A DNA stretch of 64,000 nt, taken from positions 98,166-162,165 of the forward strand of contig JAMPCA010000003.1 in NCBI GenBank assembly GCA_023666425.1. Direction: 5' to 3'. Origin of the DNA: Muribaculaceae bacterium (GTDB lineage: Bacteria; Bacillota; Clostridia; Lachnospirales; Lachnospiraceae). The notes beneath the pieces are model-generated. The model saw only the letters and a program-made list of their open reading frames with translations, had not been told where the DNA came from and did not search any database. Position numbers and translations under genes: made by a program. This document shows positions 33,696-42,136 of the stretch, in pieces; the stretch's first letter is position 1, and each line of letters starts with the position of its first letter.

Positions 33696-34924
33696 GCCTC
33701 CCGCCGCCTTAAAATATCATACTCTGTAAGCTCTGCCCCCATATCCACATAGAACGTCTGTCTGGGATGGGGGCAGCTTTCCATGGGCGCCCCCTCCCCG
33801 TCCTCCATGGCCAGAACCGTCACTGTGAGGTTTCTGCCGTCGGGTTTCATCACCTCAATTTCCTCTCCCACCGAGAACTTATTTCTCTGCTCAATCCGGT
33901 ACATTCCCTTCCCATTCTTTGCGCCCACAAGCCCCAGATAGGTATAACCCTTCTCATAAGTATTGTTGTCGTAAATCTGCGCCTCTTCCGAGGGCTTCCC
34001 GTAGAAAAATCCGGTGGTAAACTGCCGGTAAGTGCACGCCCGTATCTGTTCCAAATACCACGGCAGGTTCGCCTCGTAGGTTTCCGGCGAATCCAGATAA
34101 TCGTCAATTGCCCGGCGGTAGGTTCTCGCCACCGTCGCCACATACAGCGCCGTCTTCATGCGCCCCTCAATCTTAAAGCTGTCAATACCCGCATCCATCA
34201 GATCCGGGATATGTGCAAGCATACACAAATCCTTCGAGTTAAAAATATAGGTGCCCCGCTCATTCTCATACACCGGAAAATATTCCCCGGGTCTTGTCTC
34301 TTCCATCACCGCATACTTCCAGCGGCAGGGATGCGTGCAGGCGCCATGGTTGGCGTCCCTGCCCGTAAAATAATTGGACAGCAGACAGCGGCCGGAGTAG
34401 GAGATGCACATCGCCCCGTGGACAAAAGTCTCTATCTCCAGCTCCCCGGGGATATGGCTGCGGATCTCCTTTATCTCCGCCAGGGACAGCTCCCGCGCGG
34501 ACACCACGCGCTTTGCCCCCAGTCCGTGCCAGAACAGATATGTTCCGTAGTTCGTGTTGTTTGCCTGCGTGCTGATGTGGCGCTCGATCCCCGGACAGAC
34601 CTCCCCGGCAATCGTAAAGACGGCCGGATCTGAGATGATCAGTGCATCCGGCTGTTGTGCAAGCGCATTCAGCTCCATAAAATACTCCCGGACTCCTGCA
34701 AGATCGCTGTTGTGCGCCAGAATATTGGCCGTCACATACACCCGGACATTTCGCGCATGGGCGAAGGCGATGCCCTCCTCCAGCTCCTCCATTGTAAAAT
34801 TTTTCGCCTTTGCCCGCAGGCCGAAGGCCTCCCCGCCGACATACACCGCATCCGCGCCATAGATTACGGCTACTTTCAGCACCTCCAGACTTCCGGCCGG
34901 CACTAACAGCTCCACCCTGCGCAT
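33692..34924 (-). CDS. peptidase U32 family protein
   Basis: A 410-residue U32 protein: VELLVPAGSLEVLKVAVIYG with GADAVYVGGEAFGLRA, then CPGIERHISTQANNTNYGT, and the signature ETFVHGAMCISYSGRCLLS, plus cysteines in NHGACTHPCRWKY. Members were named collagenase-like (PrtC), but several, such as RlhA and TrhP, act in RNA hydroxylation, with the conserved cysteines possibly holding a cluster. Downstream of an O-methyltransferase related to TrmR, this pairing suggests tRNA uridine-34 modification (hydroxylation then methylation of ho5U); that is inference from known TrhP/TrmR pairs. Confidence 0.92.
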   Translation of the reverse strand: MRRVELLVPAGSLEVLKVAVIYGADAVYVGGEAFGLRAKAKNFTMEELEEGIAFAHARNVRVYVTANILAHNSDLAGVREYFMELNALAQQPDALIISDPAVFTIAGEVCPGIERHISTQANNTNYGTYLFWHGLGAKRVVSARELSLAEIKEIRSHIPGELEIETFVHGAMCISYSGRCLLSNYFTGRDANHGACTHPCRWKYAVMEETRPGEYFPVYENERGTYIFNSKDLCMLAHIPDLMDAGIDSFKIEGRMKTALYVATVARTYRRAIDDYLDSPETYEANLPWYLEQIRACTYRQFTTGFFYGKPSEEAQIYDNNTYEKGYTYLGLVGAKNGKGMYRIEQRNKFSVGEEIEVMKPDGRNLTVTVLAMEDGEGAPMESCPHPRQTFYVDMGAELTEYDILRRREA

Positions 34925-34925
34925 A

Positions 34926-35576
34926 CTACACCTCTTTTACTTTCTCGCTGACCGTTATCCCGTCGCCCACGGGGAGCACGGCTGTCACCAGCGCCCCGTG
35001 GTGTGTCAGCGTATACAGATACTCCCGCATCCGCTTGTAGATCGTGCGGTTGCGTCTTGTCACCACATAGTGCGACTCTATGATATCCCCGTCCTGCAGC
35101 ACATTGTCGGACACTAGCGTGCCCCCGCAGCGCAGGAGCCTGAATACCTCCGGCAGAAAATGAATGTACTGCCCCTTCGCCGCGTCCATAAAAATCATGT
35201 CAAAGGGTTCCTCTAAGGTCTTAAGTAGCTCCGCCGCATCCCCCTGCAAAAGCGTAATCTGCTCCTGTCTGCCCGCCCGCCTGAAATTCTCCCGGGCGAT
35301 GGGGATACGCTTCTCATAATTTTCTATCGTCACAATCTCGCAGGGTACAGGGTCATACTCCGCCATCAAAAGCGCGGAAAAGCCCACCGCCGTCCCGACC
35401 TCTAAAATCCTCCCGGGACGCTTCACGGCAAGAAGCCATTTTAAAAAGCTCTGTGTCTCTTTGCGAATAATCGGCACATAAGAGTCCAGAGCTTCCCGTT
35501 CAATGGTATCCAGCAGCTTCGTATTTCCTGAGTCCAGCGAATTGATATATGTTACCAGACGTTCATCGACAATCAT
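34926..35576 (-). CDS. SAM-dependent O-methyltransferase, TrmR (YrrM) type
   Basis: A 216-residue class I methyltransferase of the catechol-OMT-like family: RILEVGTAVGFSALLMAEY (motif I), TIENYEKRIPIARENFRRAG, and FDMIFMDAAKGQYIHFLPEV with the metal-binding Asp. B. subtilis YrrM/TrmR methylates 5-hydroxyuridine 34 of tRNA. The neighbouring U32 gene, one base apart, fits the hydroxylase role in the same pathway. It starts 4 bp inside the MltG-like gene upstream. Confidence 0.88.
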   Translation of the reverse strand: MIVDERLVTYINSLDSGNTKLLDTIEREALDSYVPIIRKETQSFLKWLLAVKRPGRILEVGTAVGFSALLMAEYDPVPCEIVTIENYEKRIPIARENFRRAGRQEQITLLQGDAAELLKTLEEPFDMIFMDAAKGQYIHFLPEVFRLLRCGGTLVSDNVLQDGDIIESHYVVTRRNRTIYKRMREYLYTLTHHGALVTAVLPVGDGITVSEKVKEV

Positions 35577-36031
35577 GTTTCCTCCCCGCCTGTCTCCCCG
35601 TCCTCCGTGGGAAGCGCCAGGCCATCCTCTGTCCCTTCTGTCTCTTCGGAGGATTCTGTCTCTGTCTCCGGCTCCGGAGCCATGGCAACGATCAGATCCT
35701 TGGGCTCCATGGAGGTGTTCAGCGTATAGACGCCGGGCTGGATGTCCTCCCGGTAACCGGACAGCATGAGCTGCACATAAAACAGGCTGCTGTCCCTCAC
35801 CAGCCCTTTTTCCTCCAACATATCAGATAGCTCCCGGCTGGAGGTATCCTCCTTGACCTGCACCAGCACATCTTTGCCGGGAGCCGCCTCCATGGCAGGC
35901 TCCGTATACAGGCGGTATCCGTAATCGTAGCCCACCGCACACAGTTTTACCGCTCCATAGATTACCAGAAGCATAACCATGATGGAAAACGCGACCTTTA
36001 TAAATGAAAATAAAAGCTTGTTGACATCCAT
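35573..36031 (-). CDS. short MltG/YceG-like membrane protein lacking the catalytic domain
   Basis: A 152-residue protein. One N-terminal membrane helix (AFSIMVMLLVIYGAVKLCAVG) is followed by a LysM-like segment seen in the N-terminal part of MltG: VKEDTSSRELSDMLEEKGLV, FYVQLMLSGYREDIQPGVYTLNT, and then an acidic Glu/Thr-rich tail. The endolytic transglycosylase domain of MltG, with its catalytic Glu, is absent. It may be a truncated relative that modulates septal peptidoglycan synthesis. It sits between rnj and the O-methyltransferase gene; B. subtilis has MltG in the same yrrL-yrrM neighbourhood. Confidence 0.75.
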   Translation of the reverse strand: MDVNKLLFSFIKVAFSIMVMLLVIYGAVKLCAVGYDYGYRLYTEPAMEAAPGKDVLVQVKEDTSSRELSDMLEEKGLVRDSSLFYVQLMLSGYREDIQPGVYTLNTSMEPKDLIVAMAPEPETETESSEETEGTEDGLALPTEDGETGGEET

Positions 36032-36053
36032 AGCCTCACCTCACGCCTTTGCG

Positions 36054-37724
36054 CTATACCTCCATGATAATCGGCATAATCATTGGCCGCCGCTTCGTCT
36101 CCTTCCAAACGAAATCCCCCAGCGCATCCTTCACCTCGTTCTTAATCTTGCCCCAGTCGGAAATCCCGCGGTCCATACAGTAATCCATCGTATTTTCCAA
36201 AACGGACTTTGCCTCGTCCATCAGGCTCTCGGAATTTCTCACATAGACAAAGCCGCGCGAGACGATATCCGGCCCCGCGAGCACCTGTCCGCTGCCGACC
36301 TCAAGCGTCATCACTACCACAATAATGCCGTCCTCCGCAAGTCTCTGGCGGTCCCGTAAGACAATATTGCCCACATCGCCGACGCCGAGGCCGTCCACCA
36401 TGATATTGCCCACCGGCACATGACCGGTCACCTCCGCGCCCTGCGCATCGATCTCGAGCACGTCCCCGGAGGAGAGAATCTTGATGTGCTCACTGTCATA
36501 GCCCAGCTCCGCCGCAATCTTCGACTGGGCGACCAGATGCTTGTACTCTCCATGCACCGGAACCGAATACAGCGGGTTCACGAGAGAGTAGATCAGCTTG
36601 ATGTCCTCCCTGCAGGCATGTCCGCTGACATGCACGTCCTCAAAGATCACGTTTGCGCCTTTTCGCATCAGGTCATTGATGACTCCGGTAACCGACTTCT
36701 CATTGCCGGGAATCGGGTGCGAGCTGAACACAATCGTATCCGTCGGCTTGATCGCTACCTTCTTATGCATCCCGGACGCCATGCGGGACAGCGCCGCCAT
36801 GGACTCTCCCTGGCTTCCGGTGGTGATGATCACCGTCTTTTCGTCGGGATAGCTCTTCAGCTGGTCTACATCAATCAGAATGTTGTCCGGCAGGGACAGA
36901 TAGCCCAGCTCCGAGGCAATCGAGATGATATTGACCATGCTCCGCCCCTCGATGACCACCTTCCGCCCGAACTTGTCCGCCGAGTTGATGATCTGCTGCA
37001 CCCTGTCCACATTCGAGGCAAAGGTCGCAATGATAATTCTCGTATTCTGACAGTCGGCAAAAATATCGTCCAGTGTCTTCCCCACGGTCTTCTCCGAGTT
37101 TGTAAAGCCCGGCCGCTCCGCATTGGTGCTGTCGCAGAGAAGAGCCAGCACACCCTTCTTTCCAATCTCGCCAAAGCGCTGCAGGTCAATGGCGTCGCCG
37201 AATACCGGCGTGTAATCTACCTTGAAATCGCCGGTGTGCACCACGATTCCCGCCGGGGAATAGATTGCGAGGGCGGCCGCATCCTGAATGCTGTGGTTCG
37301 TGCGGATAAACTCTACCCGGAAACAGCCCAGATTGATGTGCTGCCCGTACTTGACCACCTTTCGCTTGGTCTTTTTTAACATATCGTGCTCTTCCAGCTT
37401 ATGCTCGATGATCGCCATGGTAAGCTTCGTGGCGTAGATTGGCACGTTGATATCCCTGAGCACATAGGGGATCGCGCCGATGTGATCCTCATGGCCGTGC
37501 GTAATAAAAAATCCCTTCACCTTGTCGAGATTTTCTTTCAGATAAGTGACGTCGGGAATCACCAGATCCACGCCGTACATATCATCCTCCGGGAACGCCA
37601 GCCCGCAGTCTACCACAACAATACTGTCCTCGTACTCAAAGGCAGTAATGTTCATGCCAATCTGCTCAAGACCTCCCAGCGGTATAATCTTGAGCTTCTT
37701 ATTCTGTTTTTCCTTTTTTTTCAT
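36054..37724 (-). CDS. rnj: ribonuclease J
   Basis: A 556-residue RNase J: beta-lactamase fold with the zinc motif FFITHGHEDHIGAIPYVL, VVHTGDFKVDYTPVFG, the beta-CASP part with GSQGESMAALSRMA, and SSHPIPGNEKSVTGVIND and VHVSGHACREDIKLI. It is a 5'-3' exonuclease and endonuclease central to mRNA turnover in Firmicutes. The N-terminus MKKKEKQNKKLKIIPLGGLE is normal. It lies downstream of the DUF1292-ruvX-ireB group. Confidence 0.97.
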   Translation of the reverse strand: MKKKEKQNKKLKIIPLGGLEQIGMNITAFEYEDSIVVVDCGLAFPEDDMYGVDLVIPDVTYLKENLDKVKGFFITHGHEDHIGAIPYVLRDINVPIYATKLTMAIIEHKLEEHDMLKKTKRKVVKYGQHINLGCFRVEFIRTNHSIQDAAALAIYSPAGIVVHTGDFKVDYTPVFGDAIDLQRFGEIGKKGVLALLCDSTNAERPGFTNSEKTVGKTLDDIFADCQNTRIIIATFASNVDRVQQIINSADKFGRKVVIEGRSMVNIISIASELGYLSLPDNILIDVDQLKSYPDEKTVIITTGSQGESMAALSRMASGMHKKVAIKPTDTIVFSSHPIPGNEKSVTGVINDLMRKGANVIFEDVHVSGHACREDIKLIYSLVNPLYSVPVHGEYKHLVAQSKIAAELGYDSEHIKILSSGDVLEIDAQGAEVTGHVPVGNIMVDGLGVGDVGNIVLRDRQRLAEDGIIVVVMTLEVGSGQVLAGPDIVSRGFVYVRNSESLMDEAKSVLENTMDYCMDRGISDWGKIKNEVKDALGDFVWKETKRRPMIMPIIMEV

Positions 37725-37753
37725 ATATCCTCCTAAATAAATATTTCCGAACC

Positions 37754-38017
37754 CTAAAATCTGACTTCCGTCTCTTCATCGGCAAGCTCAGAAAACACCT
37801 TAGCCAGCGCAGCGAACTCCACATCATCGTCCACCATCTGATAAAGCGTCTCTTCGTCTCCCGCATCGATTTCTTTTAAAATATATGCTTCACAGTCTCC
37901 GGCCGCCCTGCCGTCTGAGACCAGTAAATACCGAATGCCGTTTAAGACAGTCTCCTCCTCGACCGCAAACTCCGCCACCTCGCCGGTGTCCGGATCCGTA
38001 AACTGAATTCTTTCCAT
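37754..38017 (-). CDS. DUF1292 family protein
   Basis: An 87-residue acidic protein: RIQFTDPDTGEVAEFAVEEE, GIRYLLVSD, EAYILKEIDAGDEETLYQMV, and VFSELADEETEVRF. This is the DUF1292 (YrzB) family of unknown function. It is nearly always encoded after ruvX and ireB in Firmicutes, as here. No catalytic residues are apparent. Confidence 0.93.
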   Translation of the reverse strand: MERIQFTDPDTGEVAEFAVEEETVLNGIRYLLVSDGRAAGDCEAYILKEIDAGDEETLYQMVDDDVEFAALAKVFSELADEETEVRF

Positions 38018-38050
38018 ACTTCCATACCCCGTCAGATTCTGTATGCCCTG

Positions 38051-38473
38051 CTATAAACGCAGAGAATCCAGATATCCCTGCAATATAAGCATCGCCGCAA
38101 TCTCGTCCACATATTCCTTCCGGTTCTCCCTGCGAATCCCCATCTCGATCATGGATTTATCTGCCGCCACCGTCGTAAGCCGCTCGTCCCACAGAACCAC
38201 CGGAAGCTTTGTCCGGGACTCCAAAAGCTCCTTAAATTCCTGCGTCCGCGCGCAACGCTCTCCTTCGGTATTGTTCATGTTCTTCGGGTAGCCGAGGACA
38301 ATTTTCTCCACCTCATAAGCCTCCGCCAGCTCAGCGATACGCGCAAGGGTCTGCCTGAGCTTTGCGGGCGATTTCCGCCGAATGATCTCCACGCCCTGCG
38401 CCGTCAAAAGCAGCCCGTCGCTCACCGCGACGCCAACGGTCTTTGTCCCGTAATCCAGCCCTAAGATCCGCAT
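38051..38473 (-). CDS. ruvX: RuvX/YqgF Holliday junction resolvase-like protein
   Basis: A 140-residue RNase H-fold protein: [19 protein letters not shown] with the first Asp, [21 protein letters not shown], and [15 protein letters not shown]. Family members process 16S rRNA ends or act as Holliday resolvases. ATG 38473 starts the conserved domain. An in-frame ATG four codons upstream overlaps the ireB stop and is possible too. It is coupled to ireB and DUF1292. Confidence 0.94.
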   Translation of the reverse strand: MRILGLDYGTKTVGVAVSDGLLLTAQGVEIIRRKSPAKLRQTLARIAELAEAYEVEKIVLGYPKNMNNTEGERCARTQEFKELLESRTKLPVVLWDERLTTVAADKSMIEMGIRRENRKEYVDEIAAMLILQGYLDSLRL

Positions 38474-38477
38474 CCTT

Positions 38478-38744
38478 TTACACATCCCAAGAGTGATTCC
38501 TGATATAATCCCGCAGAACCTCCTCCACAAGCTCGTCCCGCTCTACCTTCATAATCAGGCTCCTCGCATTGTTATGGCTGGTAATATAGGTCGGATCCCC
38601 GGACATGATGTAACCGACAATCTGGTTGACCGGATTGTATCCTTTCTCGCTGAGCGCCTGAAATACAATCTTCAGAACGTCCCGCACCTGAAGCTCCGGC
38701 TCCTTTTGTACTGTAAAATATTGTGTGTTGTTTAAATTATCCAT
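38478..38744 (-). CDS. ireB: IreB family regulatory phosphoprotein
   Basis: An 88-residue IreB (DUF965/YrzL) protein: [40 protein letters not shown], and [20 protein letters not shown]. Residues near the N-terminus (threonines in NNTQYFTV) correspond to the region phosphorylated by the Ser/Thr kinase IreK in Enterococcus. It works there in cephalosporin resistance control. Start ATG 38744; the 111 bp to mtaB hold no obvious feature beyond AT-rich sequence. Confidence 0.95.
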   Translation of the reverse strand: MDNLNNTQYFTVQKEPELQVRDVLKIVFQALSEKGYNPVNQIVGYIMSGDPTYITSHNNARSLIMKVERDELVEEVLRDYIRNHSWDV

Positions 38745-38855
38745 ATTCCATCACCATGCTTTTATCTTGTCCACAATCACTCTGTCCCTCCATTGTAATC
38801 GAAAATGGAAGAAAAAACAACCGTAAACCATAATTTGTTACAACTTTGTTACGAT

Positions 38856-40193
38856 TTAGGCATTTTCTATTGCAAAACTCTCTTCGTCGAGCTGCCCGGC
38901 CAGGATCCCGGAGACAAAAGTGTTCTCCAGATTTTCCCCGGATTCATATGCCACCCGCACATACTCCGGCGTGTAGCCGACATACCGCTCTTTTCCCGCT
39001 ATCATCTGCTTCTCCTCGAGGAGCGCTGTGACCGGCTTTCCCCGGTAGTATTCCCGAAATTCCCCGGACATTCGCCGGGAAAGTGCCAAAAGTGCGCTGC
39101 TCCGCTCTGCCCTGACGGACTCCGGCACCTGCCCCTCCATGCGCGCCGCCCTTGTGCCCTGCCGCCTCGAATACTTAAAGATGTGCATCTCGTAGAAATG
39201 GATGCGCTCCAGAAATTCCGCCGTCTGTGCAAACTCCTCTGCGCTCTCCCCCGGAAAGCCCACGATCACATCGGTCGTGATGGCAGGATGGGTAAAACAG
39301 CGGCGCAGCAGGGCGCAGGCTTTTGCATACTCCTCTGTCGTATATTTCCGGTTCATCCGCGCAAGCGTTTCGTCACAGCCGCTCTGCAGGGAGAGATGGA
39401 AGTGGGGACACAGCTTAGGAAGCTCCGCCAACGCACGCACAAACTCCTCCGTGACGATCTGTGGCTCTAAGGAGCCAAGCCGGATCCGTGCGATTCCCTC
39501 CACGCCGTGAACACTCCGGATCAGGTGCAGGAGGCTGTCCCCCGTATCCACGCCGTAGGAGCTTAAATGGATGCCCGTCAGCACGACCTCCCGGTAACCG
39601 TTTTTGGCCAGACGTTCCACCTCGCAGAGCACACTCTCCAGAGGACGGCTCCTGACTCTCCCTCTGGCATAGGGAATGATACAGTAGCTGCAGAACTGGT
39701 TACAGCCGTCCTGAACTTTCAAAAATGCCCTCGTGTGCTCCGCCGGGGCGCTGACGGTAAGCTCCTCGAAGGGCAGGACGCCGCAATTGATATCCGGCAC
39801 GGACGAGAGTGCCCGCCCCCTCTCCTGCTCCTGCTCCCGCTCTGCCAGACACTGTTCCAGCCGCTCTATGAGCTCCCCCTTTTGATTATTGCCAATCAAA
39901 AGGTCGATGGCCGGATCCTCCCTGGCCTCCTCCTGCCTCGTCTGGACATAACAGCCTGCGGCAACGACCAGCGCGTCCGGACTGTTCCTCCTCGCCCGGT
40001 GGAGCATCTGCCTGGATTTGCGGTCGGCAATGTTGGTGACTGAGCAGGTATTGACAATATATACCTCCGCCTTTTCCGAAAAAGGGACGATCTCATAGCC
40101 CGCATTTTCCAGGAGCTGGCGCATGGCCTCCGTCTCATATGCATTTACCTTGCAGCCCAGATTCTGGAGGGCCGCTCTCCTTTTATTTCCCAT
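38856..40193 (-). CDS. mtaB: tRNA t6A37 methylthiotransferase MtaB
   Basis: A 445-residue radical-SAM methylthiotransferase. The N-terminal UPF0004 domain has ALQNLGCKVNAYETEAM, VNTCSVTN and VVAAGCYVQ, giving three cluster cysteines. The radical-SAM motif is CNQFCSYCIIPYARGRVRSR (CxxxCxxC). A C-terminal TRAM domain (KPVTALLEEKQ..YVGYTPEYVRVAY) follows. It converts t6A37 to ms2t6A in ANN-decoding tRNAs. Two 4Fe-4S clusters fit an anaerobic host. It is divergent from the HPr-like gene. Confidence 0.96.
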   Translation of the reverse strand: MGNKRRAALQNLGCKVNAYETEAMRQLLENAGYEIVPFSEKAEVYIVNTCSVTNIADRKSRQMLHRARRNSPDALVVAAGCYVQTRQEEAREDPAIDLLIGNNQKGELIERLEQCLAEREQEQERGRALSSVPDINCGVLPFEELTVSAPAEHTRAFLKVQDGCNQFCSYCIIPYARGRVRSRPLESVLCEVERLAKNGYREVVLTGIHLSSYGVDTGDSLLHLIRSVHGVEGIARIRLGSLEPQIVTEEFVRALAELPKLCPHFHLSLQSGCDETLARMNRKYTTEEYAKACALLRRCFTHPAITTDVIVGFPGESAEEFAQTAEFLERIHFYEMHIFKYSRRQGTRAARMEGQVPESVRAERSSALLALSRRMSGEFREYYRGKPVTALLEEKQMIAGKERYVGYTPEYVRVAYESGENLENTFVSGILAGQLDEESFAIENA

Positions 40194-40221
40194 AGATTTT
40201 CACATTTCTCCACTATTCTGA

Positions 40222-40250
40222 TTGACTTTTTGCGCAAAAACCATTACTAT
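40222..40250 (+). promoter_or_regulatory. promoter of the HPr-like gene with palindrome in the spacer
   Basis: TTGACT (40222-40227), 17 nt, TACTAT (40245-40250). The spacer contains the perfect 14-bp palindrome TTTTTGCGCAAAAA (40227-40240), a likely repressor site. Confidence 0.75.
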
Positions 40251-40285
40251 CAAAGGGAAGGGAATACGCAATAAGGAGGTCACCC

Positions 40286-40519
40286 ATGAAGACAGTACAG
40301 ATATCACTTAATTCCATCGGAAAAGTTAAGTCCTTTGTCAATGCAATCTCACAATTCGACTACGACTTTGATTTAATCTCCGGCAGATATGTCATTGACG
40401 CCAAATCCATCATGGGAATTTTCAGCCTGGATCTCTCCAAGCCGATTGATTTGGCAATCCATACCGAAAATAGTCTCGACGAGATTATGGAAGTACTTAA
40501 GCCCTACATTCTTGAGTAA
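40286..40519 (+). CDS. HPr-like protein without the phospho-accepting histidine
   Basis: A 77-residue HPr-fold protein. The regulatory-serine region is present (DAKSIMGIFSLDL, Ser in the position of HPr Ser46), and length and strand pattern match HPr. The active-site region that should read HARPA is SIGKVKSFVNAI, so there is no His15. It cannot carry phosphate in PTS transfer. It could be a Crh-like regulator modified on serine by HPr kinase. AAGGAGG precedes the ATG. It has its own promoter and terminator. Confidence 0.88.
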   Translation: MKTVQISLNSIGKVKSFVNAISQFDYDFDLISGRYVIDAKSIMGIFSLDLSKPIDLAIHTENSLDEIMEVLKPYILE

Positions 40520-40534
40520 GGCAGACCTAAAAGT

Positions 40535-40559
40535 GCCCCGGTTTGCGGGGCTTCTTTTT
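40535..40559 (+). terminator. terminator after the HPr-like gene
   Basis: Stem GCCCCG / CGGGGC with loop GTTTG, followed by TTCTTTTT. It lies 15 nt past the stop codon. Confidence 0.85.
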
Positions 40560-40560
40560 A

Positions 40561-40961
40561 TGTGGTAAGCTGACTCTGTCAGCTTACCATAAGGTGCACC
40601 TCCATATAAATCGCTTCGCGATGGGCGGTGCGTAGGTGATAAGCTGACTCTGTCAGCTTACCATAAGGTGCACCTCCATACAAATCGCTTCGCGATGGGC
40701 GGTGCGTAGGTGATAAGCTGACTCTGTCAGCTTACCATAAGGTGCACCTCCATGCAAATCGCTTCGCGATGGGCGGTGCGTAGGTGATAAGCTGACTCTG
40801 TCAGCTTACCATAAGGTGCACCTCCATATAAATCGCTTCGCGATGGGCGGTGCGTAGGTGATAAGCTGACTCTGTCAGCTTACCATAAGGTGCACCTCCA
40901 TGCAAATCGCTTCGCGATGGGCGGTGCGTAGGTGATAAGCTGACACAGTCAGCTTACCACA
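40561..40961. repeat. 74-bp tandem hairpin array, five units plus a terminal half
   Basis: Five units of exactly 74 bp begin at 40566, 40640, 40714, 40788 and 40862, and a partial sixth begins at 40936. Each unit has a first hairpin (TAAGCTGA, 5-nt loop, TCAGCTTA) and a second, larger one built on GCACC..ATCGC-TTC-GCGAT..GGTGC. Units differ only at two bases (TA, CA, GC, TA, GC) and in the last loop (ACACAG instead of ACTCTG). Both outer ends carry TGTGGTAAGCTGAC in inverted orientation. The period is not a multiple of three, so it is not coding. This fills the gap between the HPr-like terminator and the thiI stop; the right end overlaps the last codons of thiI. Confidence 0.95.
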
Positions 40962-42127
40962 TTTACCTCAACACTCTCGATGGCGGTCTGCATCAGGGCG
41001 TCGATGTTTTCCTCCAGACGGGTTTCTGAGATGCGGATATGCTTCGCACTGGGCTTTGTCACCGGATGTTTTGCCACGAAGATGGTACAACAGTCCTCGT
41101 AGGGCAGAATGGAAGTCTCGTAGGTGTCGATGCGCTCCGCGGTAGCGACGATTTCCTGCTTGTCCATGGCGATCAGCGGCCTGTACACGGGAAGCGTGCA
41201 CACCTCGTTCGTCACTGCAAGGGACTGCATGGTCTGGCTCGCCACCTGCCCGATGCTCTCCCCGGTCACAAGCCCTAAACATTTCCCTTCATTCGCAAAA
41301 TGCTCCGCAATCCTCATCATATAACGGCGCATAAGAATCGTCAGCTCCTCGTGGGGACATTTCTCATAAATATACATCTGAATATCCGTGAAGTTCACTA
41401 CATGCAGGCGGATGGGTCCGCTGTAGCGCGCGATTTTTGCCGCCAGATCCAGCACCTTCTGCTTCGCCCGCTCACTGGTGTAGGGCGGCGCATGAAAGTA
41501 GACAGCCTCCAGTGTAACGCCCCTCTTTGCCATCCGGTAACCCGCCACCGGGCTGTCGATTCCGCCGGACAAAAGCAGCATGGCGCGCCCGGCTGTGCCG
41601 ATGGGCATCCCCCCCGGCCCCGGAAGTTCTGTGGAGTAGATATTGATAAGGGGACGAACTTCAATGTGCACCACGACTTCGGGCTGATGCACATCCACCC
41701 TTGTCTCTGGAAACGCCTCCAAAATCCGCTCCCCAAGCGCGGCCGCCAGCTCCATTGAAGTCATGGGATAATTCTTCCTCGCACGCCTCGCATCCACCTT
41801 GAAGGTGAAATGCCTGTCAGGATATGCCTCCTTCACATGCTCCAGCACATGGGAAGCCAGAGCCTCAAATCCCTCGTCCTCCACGAGAATAACCGGACAG
41901 ATCCCGACTATCCCGAAGACTCTCTGGAGCGCCTCCAGCGTCTCCTCGTAATCGTAGTCCCCCTCCGTCTCCACATAGATGCGGCCGTTCTCCTTGCGGA
42001 CAGAAAAATCCCCCTCCACCTCTTTGAGCTGACGCTCAATATTGCACACCAGCGCATCCTCAAAAAGGTAGCGGTTTTTGCCCTTGACTGCAATCTCCGC
42101 ATATTTGATCAAAAAAGCCTTATACAT
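40949..42127 (-). CDS. thiI: tRNA 4-thiouridine synthetase ThiI
   Basis: A 392-residue ThiI without the rhodanese domain: an N-terminal ferredoxin-like and THUMP domain (1-170), then the PP-loop MLLLSGGIDSPVAGYRMAKR. It adenylates U8 of tRNA and uses sulfur supplied by a cysteine desulfurase, encoded 9 bp upstream. It may also feed thiamine synthesis. The last residues (VVS) and the stop codon lie in the end hairpin of the 74-bp repeat array, so the C-terminus may have been altered by the array. Confidence 0.95.
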   Translation of the reverse strand: MYKAFLIKYAEIAVKGKNRYLFEDALVCNIERQLKEVEGDFSVRKENGRIYVETEGDYDYEETLEALQRVFGIVGICPVILVEDEGFEALASHVLEHVKEAYPDRHFTFKVDARRARKNYPMTSMELAAALGERILEAFPETRVDVHQPEVVVHIEVRPLINIYSTELPGPGGMPIGTAGRAMLLLSGGIDSPVAGYRMAKRGVTLEAVYFHAPPYTSERAKQKVLDLAAKIARYSGPIRLHVVNFTDIQMYIYEKCPHEELTILMRRYMMRIAEHFANEGKCLGLVTGESIGQVASQTMQSLAVTNEVCTLPVYRPLIAMDKQEIVATAERIDTYETSILPYEDCCTIFVAKHPVTKPSAKHIRISETRLEENIDALMQTAIESVEVNVVS

Positions 42128-42136
42128 AATTACTCC

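Noticed and set aside
36420..37379. 319-codon plus-strand open frame opposite RNase J
   Set aside because: It is antisense to a fully conserved gene, and its protein has no domain features.
40561..40961. CRISPR array
   Set aside because: The 74-bp units are joined directly with no variable spacers; variation is limited to two bases, and no cas genes are near.
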